Origin: Plantago major
Taxonomy: Eukaryota > Streptophyta > Magnoliopsida > Lamiales > Plantaginaceae
Assembly: GCA_026545765.1 (NCBI GenBank)
Contig: CM048844.1
Location: 53,850,932-53,914,931 of the forward strand
Reading direction: 5' to 3'
DNA length: 64,000 nt
A program made the position numbers and the translations under genes. The notes beneath the pieces are model-generated. The model was given only the letters and a program-made list of their open reading frames with translations. It had not been told where the DNA came from and did not search any database. Numbering within the stretch: position 1 is the stretch's first letter; each line of letters starts with the position of its first letter. Positions 43,712 through 56,663 of this stretch are shown here, piece by piece.

Positions 43712-44562
43712 TGCATAACACCCCCCCTGAGTTATTAATAATGTGCACGAAACCCACCCTGAATTAACGAATTAGTACCAAACCCCCTTAAGTTATCAAA
43801 AATGAGCGCAAAAACCCACCACCATTTATTTTTAAAGTGTGTGAGGTACACTCTCATTAGGTACGACTATAGATGTTTGTTTATGTTCACTTACACCAGA
43901 TCAATGCAAAAGCAAAAAAAACCATAGTTATTAAAAATATGTGCAAAATCTCATGGAATTCTAATAAAGTCCTTCTAATACCCTTTTACATGAATACTAA
44001 ATATGCATGATGAATTCGCATTGTGTGCAGTGTGACTCATTAGTCAATATTTTCGAAAATATTAAAATTACTTAAATTTGAGCTATTAAAAATAGTAAAA
44101 CTCTACTTTTTTCATAGTTAATGAACAAAATTCGATCACACACTACTGGTATATAGCACTGAAATATATAAATAACAACCATAGATAACACTAATTAAAA
44201 TTGTCACTACATATCAACAACATATACAAATTCATTATTAGTCATGTAAACGGAAAAAAGTGAAGGCAAAAGATAATAAACTGAAACTATGACTGCCCAG
44301 TTCAGTTAATTTGGAGTAAGAAAACCTAAAAGAACATCCATTGTCGCACCTAATATGAGCACGCCGTAAAAAAAAACAGGCCAAGAGGGTTCCACGCACA
44401 TGTTTTAATAATTCAAGGGGGTTTCGCGCATATTTTTCATAACTCAGTGACTAATTTATTAACTTTAAAGGGTTTCGCGCACATTTTTTAATAACTCAGG
44501 GGTTTGGTACTAATTTATTAACTCAAAAAAGGTTTTGCGCACATTTATAATAACTTAATATA
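43712..44562. mobile_element. Foldback-type element with subrepeated inverted ends
   Basis: Left arm (about 43721-43822) and right arm (about 44382-44560) are inverted copies of a unit of roughly 70 bp. The unit contains GAGTTATTAAAAATGTGCGCGAAACCC and AATTAGTACCAAACCCC-type sequences; the left arm has about 1.5 units and the right arm about 2.5. The arms surround about 550 bp of AT-rich filler without coding capacity. It sits in a TA-rich site, so target duplications cannot be read. The class is uncertain: a non-autonomous Mutator-like or foldback DNA element is the best guess. Confidence 0.6.
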
Positions 44563-46345
44563 TATATATATAAAAGAGAGTAGTGGTGCGTGGAGAAATT
44601 TTCGTGCTAGCTACTAAATACAGCCTGCTCGGTGGTTATTTGGACAGATAGAAGCCACCTCATCTTGCTTTCATTCCTCATCATCTTTTTACACAACTTA
44701 CAGCTTCTCATATACTCATCATTTTCTACTCTCCTCCATTCCTATAATTAGTTGCAGGGCTCAGCCAAAAAGCCTTGGTCCTAGCCACAACGTGGTGATT
44801 TCCGGTGGTGGAGTGAAGGGTTTTTTCTTGGCAACAGACTTAAACTGAGTGAAATTAAGTACTGGTTGTGGTAAAAAAAAACAGAGAGTTCGTTTTTTAG
44901 GGTTTTGGAAATTGGGAGCGTGCCAGGCTTCGAATTATTTGTTATTGTTGACTGATTTTGTAATGTTTAGATGGAGTGTGATGGTTACTATAGATTTCGA
45001 AACTTAGTTTGTAATTTGAACTGATTAAATCGAGTTAGAAAACTTCTTGGAAATCGCAAGGACCTAATTGAATTCTTTAAGAAATTAAAGGGACTTTCAG
45101 TTGAGAATTCGGGTTGGGCAAGGGGTTGGCTTGGAATTAGACTGCATAAATGTGGTTATAAAAACGTAACTGAGTATTCCCTTATATAGAAATGTCTTTG
45201 GTCGACTGGCAAAGATACAGTGATTAAGGCTCGATGATGGAAATGGGATGGGGTTCAATACTTTGACATTTTTGCTTTTTTTGTTTCCTTTCACTTTTAG
45301 CCTTAATTTCTTTTTATTTATTTTGTTTCCTCATACTTTTAGCCTTCATGTGCGTTGAGTAGTAATTCTCTATAAAATAACGAATAAAAATGGATAGATT
45401 TTATTGTGTCATAATTAATTCGATTTACATAAAACATGTATATATCTTATCATTATTATGGACATCTTATAATTACATGCAAAACTTATAACTATAAAAG
45501 AGATCGCCAACTACAACATTCAAACGGAAACACTAGGTTCACATGAATTTATAAAACCAAATAGTAACAAACCGTGCCTGGGAAAAGAGGCTTGTTATGC
45601 GTAGCGTGAGACGCGAACCTTGAACGTTTGGTTCCCTATCGATTGAAAATTTACGTTGATGTCCATTTTCAGCCAAAAGCTTGACTTTCTGGAGAATGTC
45701 CACTTTACCCTTCGAATAAAACATTTCTTGTAAATTGGTATATTAAATAAAGGAGAATAAAACACTTCCTTTAATTAGTATATTTGTAAATTAGAGATAA
45801 AAAATTTCTTTAAAAATGTGAGAACTTCTCCGTCTTCATCTTCTTCTCTTTTCTTTTCTTTTCTTCTTCATCTTCTCTTCTCTTCTCTTTTCTTTTCTTT
45901 TCTTTTCTTTTTTTCTTCTTGCCTTCTTTTCTTCTTCTTATAACAGCTCCGACAGAGTTGTAATAGCTCTGTTTTTGAGCTGTTTTTCCATCTTCGGACT
46001 TGTTTGAGATGTTTAGAAAATTCATGGGTAGTAAATGGAGAATTAAATAATTTCAAGGTAATTAAACTTACAATTATCTCAAACATACTAAAAAAAGAAA
46101 TGGAAAAAGAAAAGGTAATAATTAAAGAAAAGAAAAAGCTAATAAAGAAAAGGAAAAAGAAAAGGCAGTAAAAAAAGAAAAGGAAAAAGAAAATAATTTT
46201 TTCACTCTCTCTCATGTGACATCATCAGAAAGTTGACATTTGGACTTCAATATAAATAAATTTTTACTGCATTTAAAAGTTTGTCCTTCTCCGTAAATTG
46301 TGAAACGTTAGGGACCCAATCGTTTATTCACTATCTAAAAAGGTT

Positions 46346-46347
<2 letters not shown>
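44563..46347. other. Intergenic region with simple repeats and LTR-like scraps
   Basis: No supported gene. A promoter/leader-like stretch lies at about 44600-44900. Phrases such as AAGGACCTAATTGAATTC (about 45058) and TTAGGGACCCAATCG (about 46308) are of a kind common in decayed plant LTRs. There is a CT-rich tract at 45824-45940 and an AAAGG-type purine tract at about 46085-46195. Confidence 0.4.

Positions 46348-46377
<30 letters not shown>
46348..46377. repeat. (GT)15 microsatellite
   Basis: An uninterrupted GT run of about 15 units. Confidence 0.9.
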
Positions 46378-46380
<3 letters not shown>

Positions 46381-46382
46381 AA

Positions 46383-46396
46383 TGGTATCAGAGCCA
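46383..46396 (+). promoter_or_regulatory. Isolated copia primer-binding-site-like sequence
   Basis: TGGTATCAGAGCCA is the full initiator tRNA-Met primer site used by copia elements. It follows the GT run and precedes about 135 bp of unassigned sequence up to element E. It probably marks a remnant of another copia element; no LTR end is clear on its left. Confidence 0.5.
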
Positions 46397-46531
46397 GGGG
46401 GTAGGTGTATATAGAAAACTGGTTCTAAACATTACTTGGTTAAAGACTTAAACTCTTACGAGTGTTTTGCCTAAGATTTATCTGGGGTAGGTCCTTGCGT
46501 TTAGGCCATTTGTCCCTTAAAACTTCTTAGT

Positions 46532-48189
46532 GTTAGGAAATTTGTTAGATATTTTGTTAGAAATATCTGTTTAGATTTTGATCAGCAACATGATGACTTA
46601 TCTTAGTCTCAGAAAGGTGATTAGTACTCTTGGTTCACTTGAACATTGTAAAAGAGGAAACCCACTAAGTATGATAGTCTAGCTAATCTTGTATAGGATG
46701 TTAGGTCTCAAAATGTAATTTTTATTTTATGAAGAGAAGACCAAGAAGAAAACATCCAAGTAGAACAAGTTCAACGACATTGAAGATTTGAAGAAACTGC
46801 ACAAGATTACTGAAATAGTTTTGCAGATACCTTGGCCAGATTTCTTGAAGACGCGAATGATGGCTAAACAAATCATGTCACAAGAGATATCTGAGAAGTC
46901 AAGAGGTCCATCTGGAAAACAAGGAAAGTGTCCACAGATATCTACTCTCAGATACCTTAAGCTTTAACCACATTTCTGAAAAACAAATATATTGCAACAA
47001 AGTTGTTTCAATAAAGTGGTATCTGAAGATTGAAGATAAGGACGTGCAAAGAATCAGAGATATCTGATAATACTAGTCTCTGATACAAAGCATAGTTCCG
47101 TTGGCACTACAGGACAAAAGTATAGTACAATGCATTAAATGCACGGACAGAGATGTCTGAACAAAAGCAACGGTACCTTCTGAAGAAGAAGACAAACTCA
47201 CATAAAGATTACACAGATATCAATAGTTTGAATTTGATTTAAGCCTAACGGATACTATTCAACGGCATTCAAATTCATCTATAAATATCAACACTTAGAC
47301 TGCTTGAGAAGACACGCTGAACCTTAGAGACACAACATTTACACGAACATATTCTCTCAAGCAAACTACTTATCCTCAAAGCTTTCTGTTGCGACCAAAG
47401 CTCCTGATCTTAAGTAGCACTAAAGTTCTAAGTGTCCTGATCCTAAACAAGCACATCTATCTGTGAAAGAGTTGAATTGAAAGATCAAGTATCTGAGATT
47501 CATTCTCTTGAACAATTATCATAGACTTGGGTCAGTAAAAAGAACAAGATACCATACATTGCAAAGTGTATTAAGTATACTTGATTCACAGAGCTATCTG
47601 ATTAACTGAAAAGTTATTAAAGAAGCTCATCTGACAACTCAAACCAAAACCAACACCATCACTGGCGTGGAGTACAGGAAGTACTTAGTTTGAGAAACTA
47701 AGGAATAACTCCAAGGTTATTGAGCACAGGAAGTACTTAGCTTGGGAAGCTAGGGAATAGCTCAAAAAGGTTTCTGAGTACAGGAAGTACTTGGCTGTGA
47801 AAGCCGGGGAACAACTCAGGGGGAACATTTGGTTGGGAACCATTTGTTTAAGGAATCTTAGAATATGATTTTTGTAAGGTGACCTCAATTATCTATTCTA
47901 GTGAATTCTAGGTCTTTGGAAGACCGAAGTGGATTAGTTGGAGGATTACGCCACCTCCAGATACCACTATACTTGCTGTGTTATTTACTTTTATGTACTT
48001 ACATTTCAGCAACACACACACACACTTTAACTGTTTCTGCACTTATCTATCTTAAGTCTTCCGCGCTTTGAATCTAAGTATCAGATATCTACACAGATAT
48101 CTGAGAAATAGTTGTTATCGACAAAAGTTTTAAAAGACTATTCACCCCCCCCCCTCTAGTCTTTTACTTTGCCGTTATCTGGACCAACA
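46532..48189 (+). repeat. 5' LTR of element E (1658 bp)
   Basis: TGTTAGG...ACCAACA, with a TATA-like CTATAAATATC at about 47279-47288. Nearly the same as 4859-6527. Confidence 0.92.
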
Positions 48190-48191
48190 AG

Positions 48192-48205
48192 TGGTATCGG
48201 GGCAG
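48192..48205 (+). promoter_or_regulatory. Primer binding site of E (initiator tRNA-Met type)
   Basis: TGGTATCGGGGCAG starts two bases after the LTR. Its first seven bases match the copia initiator-Met primer. Confidence 0.7.
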
Positions 48206-48305
48206 GAGGTTCACAAGCCTTTCAGATCAACCTTGATCCCCAGATAGGTGAAGGAACTTTGTCCATTTTCGAGGACTATTTAATTTGTGTGTTAAGTGTG
48301 CAGGA

Positions 48306-50163
48306 ATGTCTCTGAGTGATGCACCCGTTCTCAAACCAGAGAACTACGAGAAATGGAAAAATAACATGATGCTCAACCTTGAAGCCATAAGTGACGAAAT
48401 GATCGAAGTGATAAAGAATGGCCCAATAGTCATTCAACAACTTAAACAAGTCATGGAGGTTTCTAATGGTAGAGACAGAGATCAAAGCGAAGGATCTTCA
48501 CAAACTGATGCGTCAACAAGTGGGAGATCTACTAGTCAAGTTATTTACGAACCAAAGCCCAGAGAACTCTGGACATCGGAAGATGCCAAGAGAAATCGTC
48601 TGGATGGTCAAGCTCGTAATATCATCATCAGATCGACACTGAGCATACAAGGTAAACGTGGGTGCTAAAACGGTGAAAGTTGCCTGGAAACTGATTGAAG
48701 AAATCTGTGCCGGAACTGAGAAAACCAAAGAAAACAAGTTAGAAGTTCTCAAGTTGAAATTTTAAAATTTTAAACAAGGACCCACTGAAACTCTGGAAGA
48801 ACTTGATTTCAGATTTACCACTCTCATGAGTGATATGGCAGCACTTGGGGAAAGCAACAGATACTCCTAGTCAGAAAAGATTAAGACTATTGTCAGAAGG
48901 CTTAACCACAACTGGGAGCATACTAAATTCTTTTATTTTAACCAAGGAATGCCAAATATCACTCCAGTGGAACTCTTCTCACATCTTGCTACGGTTGATT
49001 ATGAGACAACACAAAGAAAACAAACAACTGAAAAGTTGCAGAATATTGCTCTAGTTGCTCAAGGAACTTTTGAAAAGAAGAAAAGCAAGGAAGAGACTGA
49101 GGATGCTTTTGCTGCAAAGCAAATGAGCAAATATGTCAGTCGAGAAATTGAGAGAAGAAAAGCCAAAGAAAAGCTGAAAAAGCATCTAGGCTCAAACTAT
49201 CACCAGTACAAAAATATGCAAAGCTTGCTGAACAAGCCAGCTCAGAAAGAATCATGTACTGAGGAAGTAGAAATTGGAAACGATATCTGTTTCTATTGTC
49301 AGAAACCTGGTCACTTCAAGAAGGATTGTCCTGCCATCAACAAACTAAGGACAGGTGACAAGAAAGATAGAAGAATCTTCAGAAGAAGCCAGAAAGCTTT
49401 ATTAACTGAAGAAAGAAAGAAAATCCAAACTCAACTGGATGCTCTAGACGTTGAGACAGATTCTGAAGATGACAATTCAGATGACTCAACCTTACCATCA
49501 CCAGAATTATGTGGAGTTACTCATGATATAATCGACTTCGGCCTCAAGAAGAATGAAATGTGTGGAGTTGCTGAAATTGATGGTCCAGACATCTCTAACA
49601 TAGAAATCTGTCTTATGGCTGATGAGGTAACACATACTTCTTGTTATACTTATGAAAATGATGAAGAAGAAATAAAAGATCTAGAAAATCTCAGGAAAGA
49701 ACTTGACATCTATGAAAGAGAATTTCTAATGATCCGAGCTAGAGCCGAAAATCTTGAAGAAGAAAAGAATTCTCTTGCAAAGGAAAATTCTCAATTAGTT
49801 AAGATATCTGAGAAAAAGGATGCTGAAAATGCATTTCTCAAAGCTCAGATATCTGAGACTGAAAAGTCACATAAAGAAGCAATGGCTGAATTACGAAAGA
49901 AATATGAAGATCTTCTTTCTGAGAACAAGGAACTCGAAAAGAAAGAATTATCTTTTGAATCTTATGCCAAAGCTAGTGACACTCTTACTGAAGTACAATC
50001 TTACTTAAGAGATCCTTCAGAAAAGAAAGGACTTGGGCTGAATACACAGACCGATTGTTCTATCACTCTGAATAAGAGTAAGGAAAGAAGAACATTTGTA
50101 AGTACTCAGCAAGATGTTTCCCATGCAATCTATAGTATCGGTCAGAAGATGAAGATTGTTTAG
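48306..50163 (+). pseudogene. gag of SIRE-type element E
   Basis: Starts MSLSDAPVLKPENYEKWK. It runs through the capsid-like region to a CCHC knuckle CFYCQKPGHFKKDC (49288-49329), then a long Glu/Lys-rich, probably coiled-coil segment (about 49660-49970). In the family gag forms the virus-like particle. A few breaks. Confidence 0.9.
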
Positions 50164-50229
50164 TCCTGATGGTTCCAACTGTAAATTGAGAACCTAATCT
50201 CCTGTTCTCACAGTGCGTAATGCTTCGGA

Positions 50230-53200
50230 CTAAAGCACAATGGCTATTTGATAGTGGATGCGAAAGCACATGACAGAGATAAAGCAAATCTGTCGATTAC
50301 AAAGCTTGCAACACGGGACCGGATATCGACGGTTGGAGGAGAATTAAATCCCTCTCTGGGATTTGGCAACGTCAAATTGGGAACTTTAACAATCACTGAC
50401 GTATTACATGTTAAGGATTTGAAATATAATCTATTTAGCATGAGCCAGTTTGCAGACAAAGGTTTTACTATAAATTTCAAAGCAAAATACTGCAAACTAA
50501 TTGACAATGAGTCAAAGCAGACAGTCTTGGTTGCTCGGCGGAAAGGCAGTCTTTATGTTGCCGATTGGGCATCTGCCACAACTGAAGAATGTCTCACGGT
50601 GAGTCAATCTGGTCACCTGTAAGAGCACCTTGTTATGGCACAAAAGAATGAGTCACTTGAACTTCAAAACTCTGAACAAACTTGCCAAGAAAGAGTTAGT
50701 GGTTGGCCTTCCCAAAACATCTTTCAGAAAGGATGGTATCTGTTCTGCATGTCAGATGGGGAAACAATCCAAACTCTCTTTCAAGTCCAAAACTAGACAT
50801 TCTAGTGTTAGACCACTGCAACTACTACATATGGATCTTTTTGAATCATCTGTAACTAGTTATGCAGGAAAGAAATATGGTCTGGTTGTTGTAGATGACT
50901 TCTCAAGATTCACTTGGGAAATTTCTTCAAACACAAATATGATGCCGGTGGAGATACCAAACTTCTTGAAAAAGCTTGAAGTCATGAAAATGACAAGGTA
51001 TCTGCTGTAATCGTAATGACCATGGTACTGAGTTTGTCAACCAGTACATAAAGGAGTTTTGTACCTGCAAAGGTATACAACACCAACTTTCCTCTGTAAG
51101 AACACCTCAACAAAATGGTGTTGCAGAAAGGAAAAACAGAACCCTTAAAGAAGCTGCAAGGACGATGCTAGCTGACACTGAAATAAGTGAAGTTTATTGG
51201 GTTGAAGCTGTAAACACAGCCTGCTACACTCAGAACAGATGTTTGATAAACAAACACCATGACAAGACCCCCTATGAAATCTTGGTTGGTAGACCCCCTA
51301 ATATCAAACATCTGAGAGTATTTGGTTGTAGATGTTTTGTTCTAAACAATGGAAAAGATTATCTGAGAATATTTCAACCAAAGGCAGATGAAGGTGTATT
51401 TCTTGGTTATTCCACGAATAGTAAAGCCTACAAAATTTACAACAAAAGAACAAAGAAAATTGAAGAATCAGTTCATGTTGTATTCTACGAAGGAAGTAAG
51501 AAAACACCTCCTAATGATGAACTCTCAGAAAGGTTTAAAGAACTAATGTTGAGGGATTCTGAAGAAGAATCCTCAGAAAGGAGAAACATCATTATGGAAA
51601 GTGAGGATGACTCTGACGTAGAAAGCTTGATATGCCTAGTAACAACAAGATGACTCACAAACATGATGAAGAATTTCCTATGAAACTTCCAGAAATGGAA
51701 ACTGAAGATATTCATCATGAAGCTATCTCTGGAAATAATCTCTCTGAAAGACATGTTCCAGATAGGTCAAACACTGAACAAGTGTCAGACATTAATTGCC
51801 CTTCTGAGGAGCAAAATGTCTTAGATACTGAAAAAGTATCAAATCAAAATCCCAGTGATTCATATTCAAATCATTTGGATATTGATCCTACTAGCACTAA
51901 ACCTATGATGAGATGGATCAAGGATCATCCTGCAAAAGATGTGATTTGACCAATTAATCAAGGTGTTAGGACTAGGAGAGCAATAGCTGAAAATGCTAAT
52001 TCTCTCTTTGGATGTTTCATCTCAAATATTGAACCTAAAAATATAGAAGAAGCATTAGGAGACCAAGACTGGATCTCTGCAATGCAAGAAGAGTTGGATC
52101 AATTTGAGAGAAACAATGTCTGGAAACTAGTTCCATTTGTGGAATGAATATCTGTGATTGGAACTAAATGGGTTTTCAAAAACAAAATGAATGAATCTGG
52201 TGAAATAACCAGAAACAAAGCAAGATTGGTTGCCAAGGGATTTACCCAGACTGAAGGCTTAGATTTTGATGAGTCATATGCATCAGTTGCCAGATTGGAT
52301 GCAATAAGACTCTTTCTAGCCTTTGCAGCTTATAAAGATTTTAAAGTTTATCAGATGGATGTCAAAAGTGCATTCTTGAACGGTGAACTTGCAGAAGAAG
52401 TTTATGTTGAGCAACCACCTGGCTTTGAAGTTTCCTCAGAAAGTAGAATGGTCTATAAACTACAGAAAGTTCTGTATGGACTGAAACAGGCTCCAAGAGC
52501 ATGGTATGACACTTTGGCCAAATACCTTCTGGAAAGTGGTTTCAAGAAAGGTGAAGTTGATAAAACTTTATTTACCTTAAATCATGATGGGAAACTACAC
52601 TTAGTTGAAGTATATGTTGATGACATCATATTTGGATCTAAGGACAAGCAACTTTATAATGACTTTGCAAATCTCATGAAAAGTAAGTTTGAGATGAGCA
52701 TGATGGGAGAAATGAATTATTTTCTAGGATTGCAAGTCAAGCAACTCAATGATGGAATATTCATTTGTCAAACAAAGTATGCAAAAGATATGCTCACAAA
52801 ATTCAATCTTCAGCCTTCTGAAAAGAATGCTAAGATACCTATGAGCATTGGAACCAAAATGACCTATACTGAATCAGATAAGAGTGTTGAAGAACATAAG
52901 TATAGGAAATTGATAGGTTCACTACTTTACCTCACTGCAAGTAGACCTGATATTCAATACGCCGTTGGAGTGTGAGCTAGATTTCAGACAAATCTAATGC
53001 AAACACACTACAACATTGCTATGAAAATATTAAGGTATGTAAAAGGTACAGTAGATGTAGGATTGTGGTATCCTAAAGAAAGCGGATTGAGTTTAGCTGG
53101 GTACTCAGATTCTGATTATGCTGGATCACTGCTTGATAGGAAAAGCACCTCAGGAACTTGTCAGTTTCTGGGCACTACACTTATCTCGTGGTTTAGCAAG

Positions 53201-53566
53201 AAGCAAAACTCAATTGCAACTTCTACCACAGAGGCTGAATATATTGCTGCTGGTTGTTGTGCAACACAAATTCTGTGGATACAACAACAACTTAAAGACT
53301 ATGGACTCGATGAAGAGAAAACTCCCATTTACTGTGACAACACAAGTGCTATTGCAATTACACAAAATCCTAAATTTCATGCCAGAACAAAGCATATTGA
53401 TGTTAGACATCACTTCATCAGAGACCATGTTGAAAAAGGCAATATAGAGATACTCAAGATTGGCACTGAAGACCAACTTGCAGATATCTTCACTAAGCCA
53501 TTACAAGAAAGTAGATTCTTAGCCTTAAGACATAGTCTTGGACTAATGGAACTACCAATGAACTGA
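50230..53566 (+). pseudogene. pol of SIRE-type element E
   Basis: A protease-like region near 50240. GAG-pre-integrase and integrase (about 50640-51480) with HLNFKTLNKLAKKE, HMDLFESSVTSYAG and QQNGVAERKNRTLKEAART. Reverse transcriptase (about 52160-52980) with [20 protein letters not shown] and YVDDIIFG. RNase H (to 53566) with CDNTSAIAI and TKHIDVRHHFIRDHVEKG. Domain order and wording place it in the SIRE lineage. Not functional as it stands. Confidence 0.92.
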
Positions 53567-53572
53567 AAAAGT

Positions 53573-53698
53573 TTAGAAATCTGGAACGGATATCCAGAGA
53601 AGAGGTAGCTGGAACGGGCATCCAGAGAAGAGGTATCTGGAACGGGCATCCAGAGAAGAGAAAAGAGAAATCTGGAACGGGTATCCAGAAGTCAAAAA
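53573..53698 (+). repeat. Hairpin minisatellite directly after pol of E
   Basis: About four units of a 27-30-bp repeat built on TCTGGAACGGGCATCCAGA. The arms CTGGA and TCCAG of each unit are complementary. It begins within ten bases of the pol stop. Confidence 0.85.
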
Positions 53699-53699
53699 G

Positions 53700-55009
53700 G
53701 CTAAAGAGCAAAAAGACAGCTTAAGATCTCTGAGACGGGAACTCAGATATCTGAATCACACTATAAACGGGGAACACAAAGGAGAATAGTACAACTATCT
53801 GCAGTCAACTACTCTCTTGAAATTCGCATTATTTCTATCTTGAGTATAAGAAAGATTCAGATGCAAACAGTGTTCTTGGTCATACAAAAACGTGATTCAG
53901 ATAGCTAATAGCCAAAATTCATTAAATGGGTACAATTACACTTGTTGATTGTGATCATTGCTGAAGAAGCAATGGTGACCCTTGATGAAATTAAGAGTTT
54001 GATCTATACGGTGGAAATTAATTCACAGTAAATAGTGGACTGTAAAAATTCCGACAAAGCCCACTTTGCATTTAATGTCGAACTAGCTTTTGCTCACGCC
54101 TGCTTGCAAATCACAGATACGTACACACAAAATCAATTTGTATGTATTTGTCTGTTGAGATTCTATTGCTATATATATAGGATTTTGGCAAAAGAAATCA
54201 CTTTCGCCTAATCCAAAATTCCGACTTGCACAAAAATAGCAAAACCTTCTCTTGATTCTCTGCAAACCTTCTACAATCTCTGCAAATCAAGATTAAGTTT
54301 TTCTGCAAAGAATTACTGAATCAAATCTCTTTCAAACACCAATCCAAATTCCCTACACTATATAAAGAGATGGCCCCAAAGAATTCTTCCACGTAAATCT
54401 CAATCCTCCACCGGTCATGCTGAAAAGCAAGCACCGAGTTGGTTATTGTGAACAACCGATCGGTAGGAGATTTTAATCGACCATTGGACTTCAAATCACG
54501 AATGATTTGGGGTGGTGCCATGGTTGAGGAATACCTCACGGCAATAGAGAACCAAGCCGATGAAAGTCGATTCTTGACATGCTTGAAAAGGCACAAATCA
54601 AGGGTTTTCTATCCGCCCAGTGGAAGTTCATCACTCGATGTTTTGGAATTCTACAACAACTCCGGGATAATTTCTGTGTTTCAAGGCACCGCAATAGTGT
54701 CACAAAACCTCACCCAAGGAAAGGAAATCCTTCCGACTTAACAACTTTCAGAAGTTTGAGTTTCAAAATCTTGGAAAGGATTTTGAAATAAACACCAAGG
54801 ATGATGATCTCCTTGAAGGTGTTAAACAATTATGCGGACGTGTAATCTTGAAAAATCAGATACACCCACTGAGTACAAGCTTGCTGACATCCGAACCAGA
54901 CATCTGATGGTTCACTGGGATGTATTGGCTTGCATTCTTCACAGATGCTTTGATGGTCTACAAGGAGGTGTTGACCAGATAAGCCAAGAACGATGGATCA
55001 TGATGTTCT
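53700..55009 (+). other. Post-pol spacer and start of the post-pol region of E
   Basis: 53700-54370 is non-coding. It includes a TATATATATAGG-like stretch (about 54170-54180) that could serve as an internal promoter. From about 54370 coding-like sequence begins (MAPKNSS-type start), matching the beginning of the post-pol region of R (about 62190 downward). It continues to the R junction and has several breaks. Confidence 0.55.
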
Positions 55010-56663
55010 TGTTGGTCCAGATAACGGCAAAGTAAAAGATTAGAGGGGGGGGGGGGTGAATAGTCTTTTAAAACTTTTGTCGATAACAACTATTTCTCAG
55101 ATATCTGTGTAGATATCTGATACTTAGATTCAGAGCGCGGAAGACTTAAGATAGATAAGTGCAGAAACAGTTAATGTGTGTGTGTGTGTGTTGCTGAAAT
55201 GTAAGTACAGAAAAGTAAATAACACAACAAGTATAGTGGTATCTGGAGGTGGCGTAATCCTCGAACTAATCCACTTCGGTCTTCCAAAGACCTAGAATTC
55301 ACTAGAATAGATAATTGAGGTCACCTTACAAAAATCCTATTCTAAGATTCCTTAAACAATTGGTTCCCAACGAAATGTTCCCCCTGAGTTGTTCCCCGGC
55401 TTTCACAGCCAAGTACTTCCTGTACTCAGAAACCTTTTTGAGCTATTCCCTAGCTTCCCAAGCTAAGTATTCCTGTGCTCAATAACCTTGGAATTATTCC
55501 TTAGTTTCTCAATCTAAGTACTTCCTGTACTCCATGCCAGTGATGGCGTTGATTTTGGTTTGAGTTGTCAGATGAGCTTCTTTAATAACTTTTCAGTTAA
55601 TTAGATAGCTCTGTGAATCAAGTATACTTAATACACTTTTCAATGTATGGTATCTTGTTCTTTTTACTGACCCTAGTCTTAGATAAATGTTCTAGAGAAT
55701 GAATCTCAGATACTTGATCTTTCAGTTCAACTCTTTCATAGATAGCTGTGCTTGTTTAGGATCAGGACACTTAGAACTTCAGTGTTACTCAAGATCAAGA
55801 GCTTTGGTCGCAACAGAAAGCTTTGAGGATAAGTAATTTGCTTCAGATAGCGTGATATGTGTTAAGTGTAAGTTCTTCAGGTTGTGTAGTGTATCTTCTC
55901 AAGCTGTCTAAGTGTTGATATTTATAGATGAATTTGAGTGCTGTTTGAAAAGTATCCGTTAGGCTTAAATGAAATTCAAACTATTGATATCTGTGTATAG
56001 TACTGTAGCAGGTTTGTCTTCTTCTTCAGAAGCTACCGTTGCTTTTGTTCAGACATCTCTGTCCGTGCATTTAATGCATTGTACTATACTTTTGTCCTGT
56101 AGTGCCAACGGAACTATGCTTTCTATCAAAGACTAGTATTATCTGATTCTTTGCACGTCCTTATCTTCAATCTTCAGATACCACTTTATTGAAACAACTT
56201 TGTTGCAATATATTTCTTTTTCAGAAATGTGGTTTAAAGCTCAAGGTATCTGAGTGTAGATATTTGTGGACACTTTCCTTGTTTTCAGAAACCTTCCAGT
56301 TCTCAGATATCTCTTGTGACACAGTTTGTTTAAAACTATTCGTGTCTTCAAGATATCTGGCCAAGGTATCTGTAAAACTGTTTCAGTAATCTTGTGCAGT
56401 CTTCAAATCTTCAATGTCGTTGAACTTGCTCTGCTTGGATGTCTTCTTCTTGGTCTTTCTCTTCATAAAATAAAAATTACATTTTGAGACCTAACATCCT
56501 ATACAAGATTAGCTATACTATCATACTTAGTGGGTTTCCTCTTTTACAATGTTCAAGTGAACCAAGAGTACTAATCACCTTTTGAGACTAAGATAAGTCA
56601 TCATGTTGCTGATCAAAATCTAAACAGATATTTCTAACAAAATATCTAACAAATTTCCTAACA
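55010..56663 (-). repeat. 3' LTR of element R (1654 bp)
   Basis: TGTTGGTCC...CCTAACA on the + strand. The purine tract (seen as AATTTCCCCCTTTTT) follows at 56664-56678. Confidence 0.92.

Larger units (their letters stand above)
46532..55009 (+). mobile_element. Ty1/copia SIRE-type element E, interrupted by element R
   Basis: 5' LTR (46532-48189), primer site, gag, pol, a minisatellite and the beginning of the long post-pol region. At 55009 the sequence stops inside the post-pol region, where the reverse-oriented element R begins; the rest of E would lie past the window edge. GTTCT (55005-55009) would be the duplicated target. Gag-pol carries about eight breaks. Same family as elements 1, N and R. 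Confidence 0.9.

Noticed and set aside
45810-46215. Lys/Glu-rich and Phe-rich reverse ORFs
   Set aside because: Translations of simple polypyrimidine/polypurine tracts.
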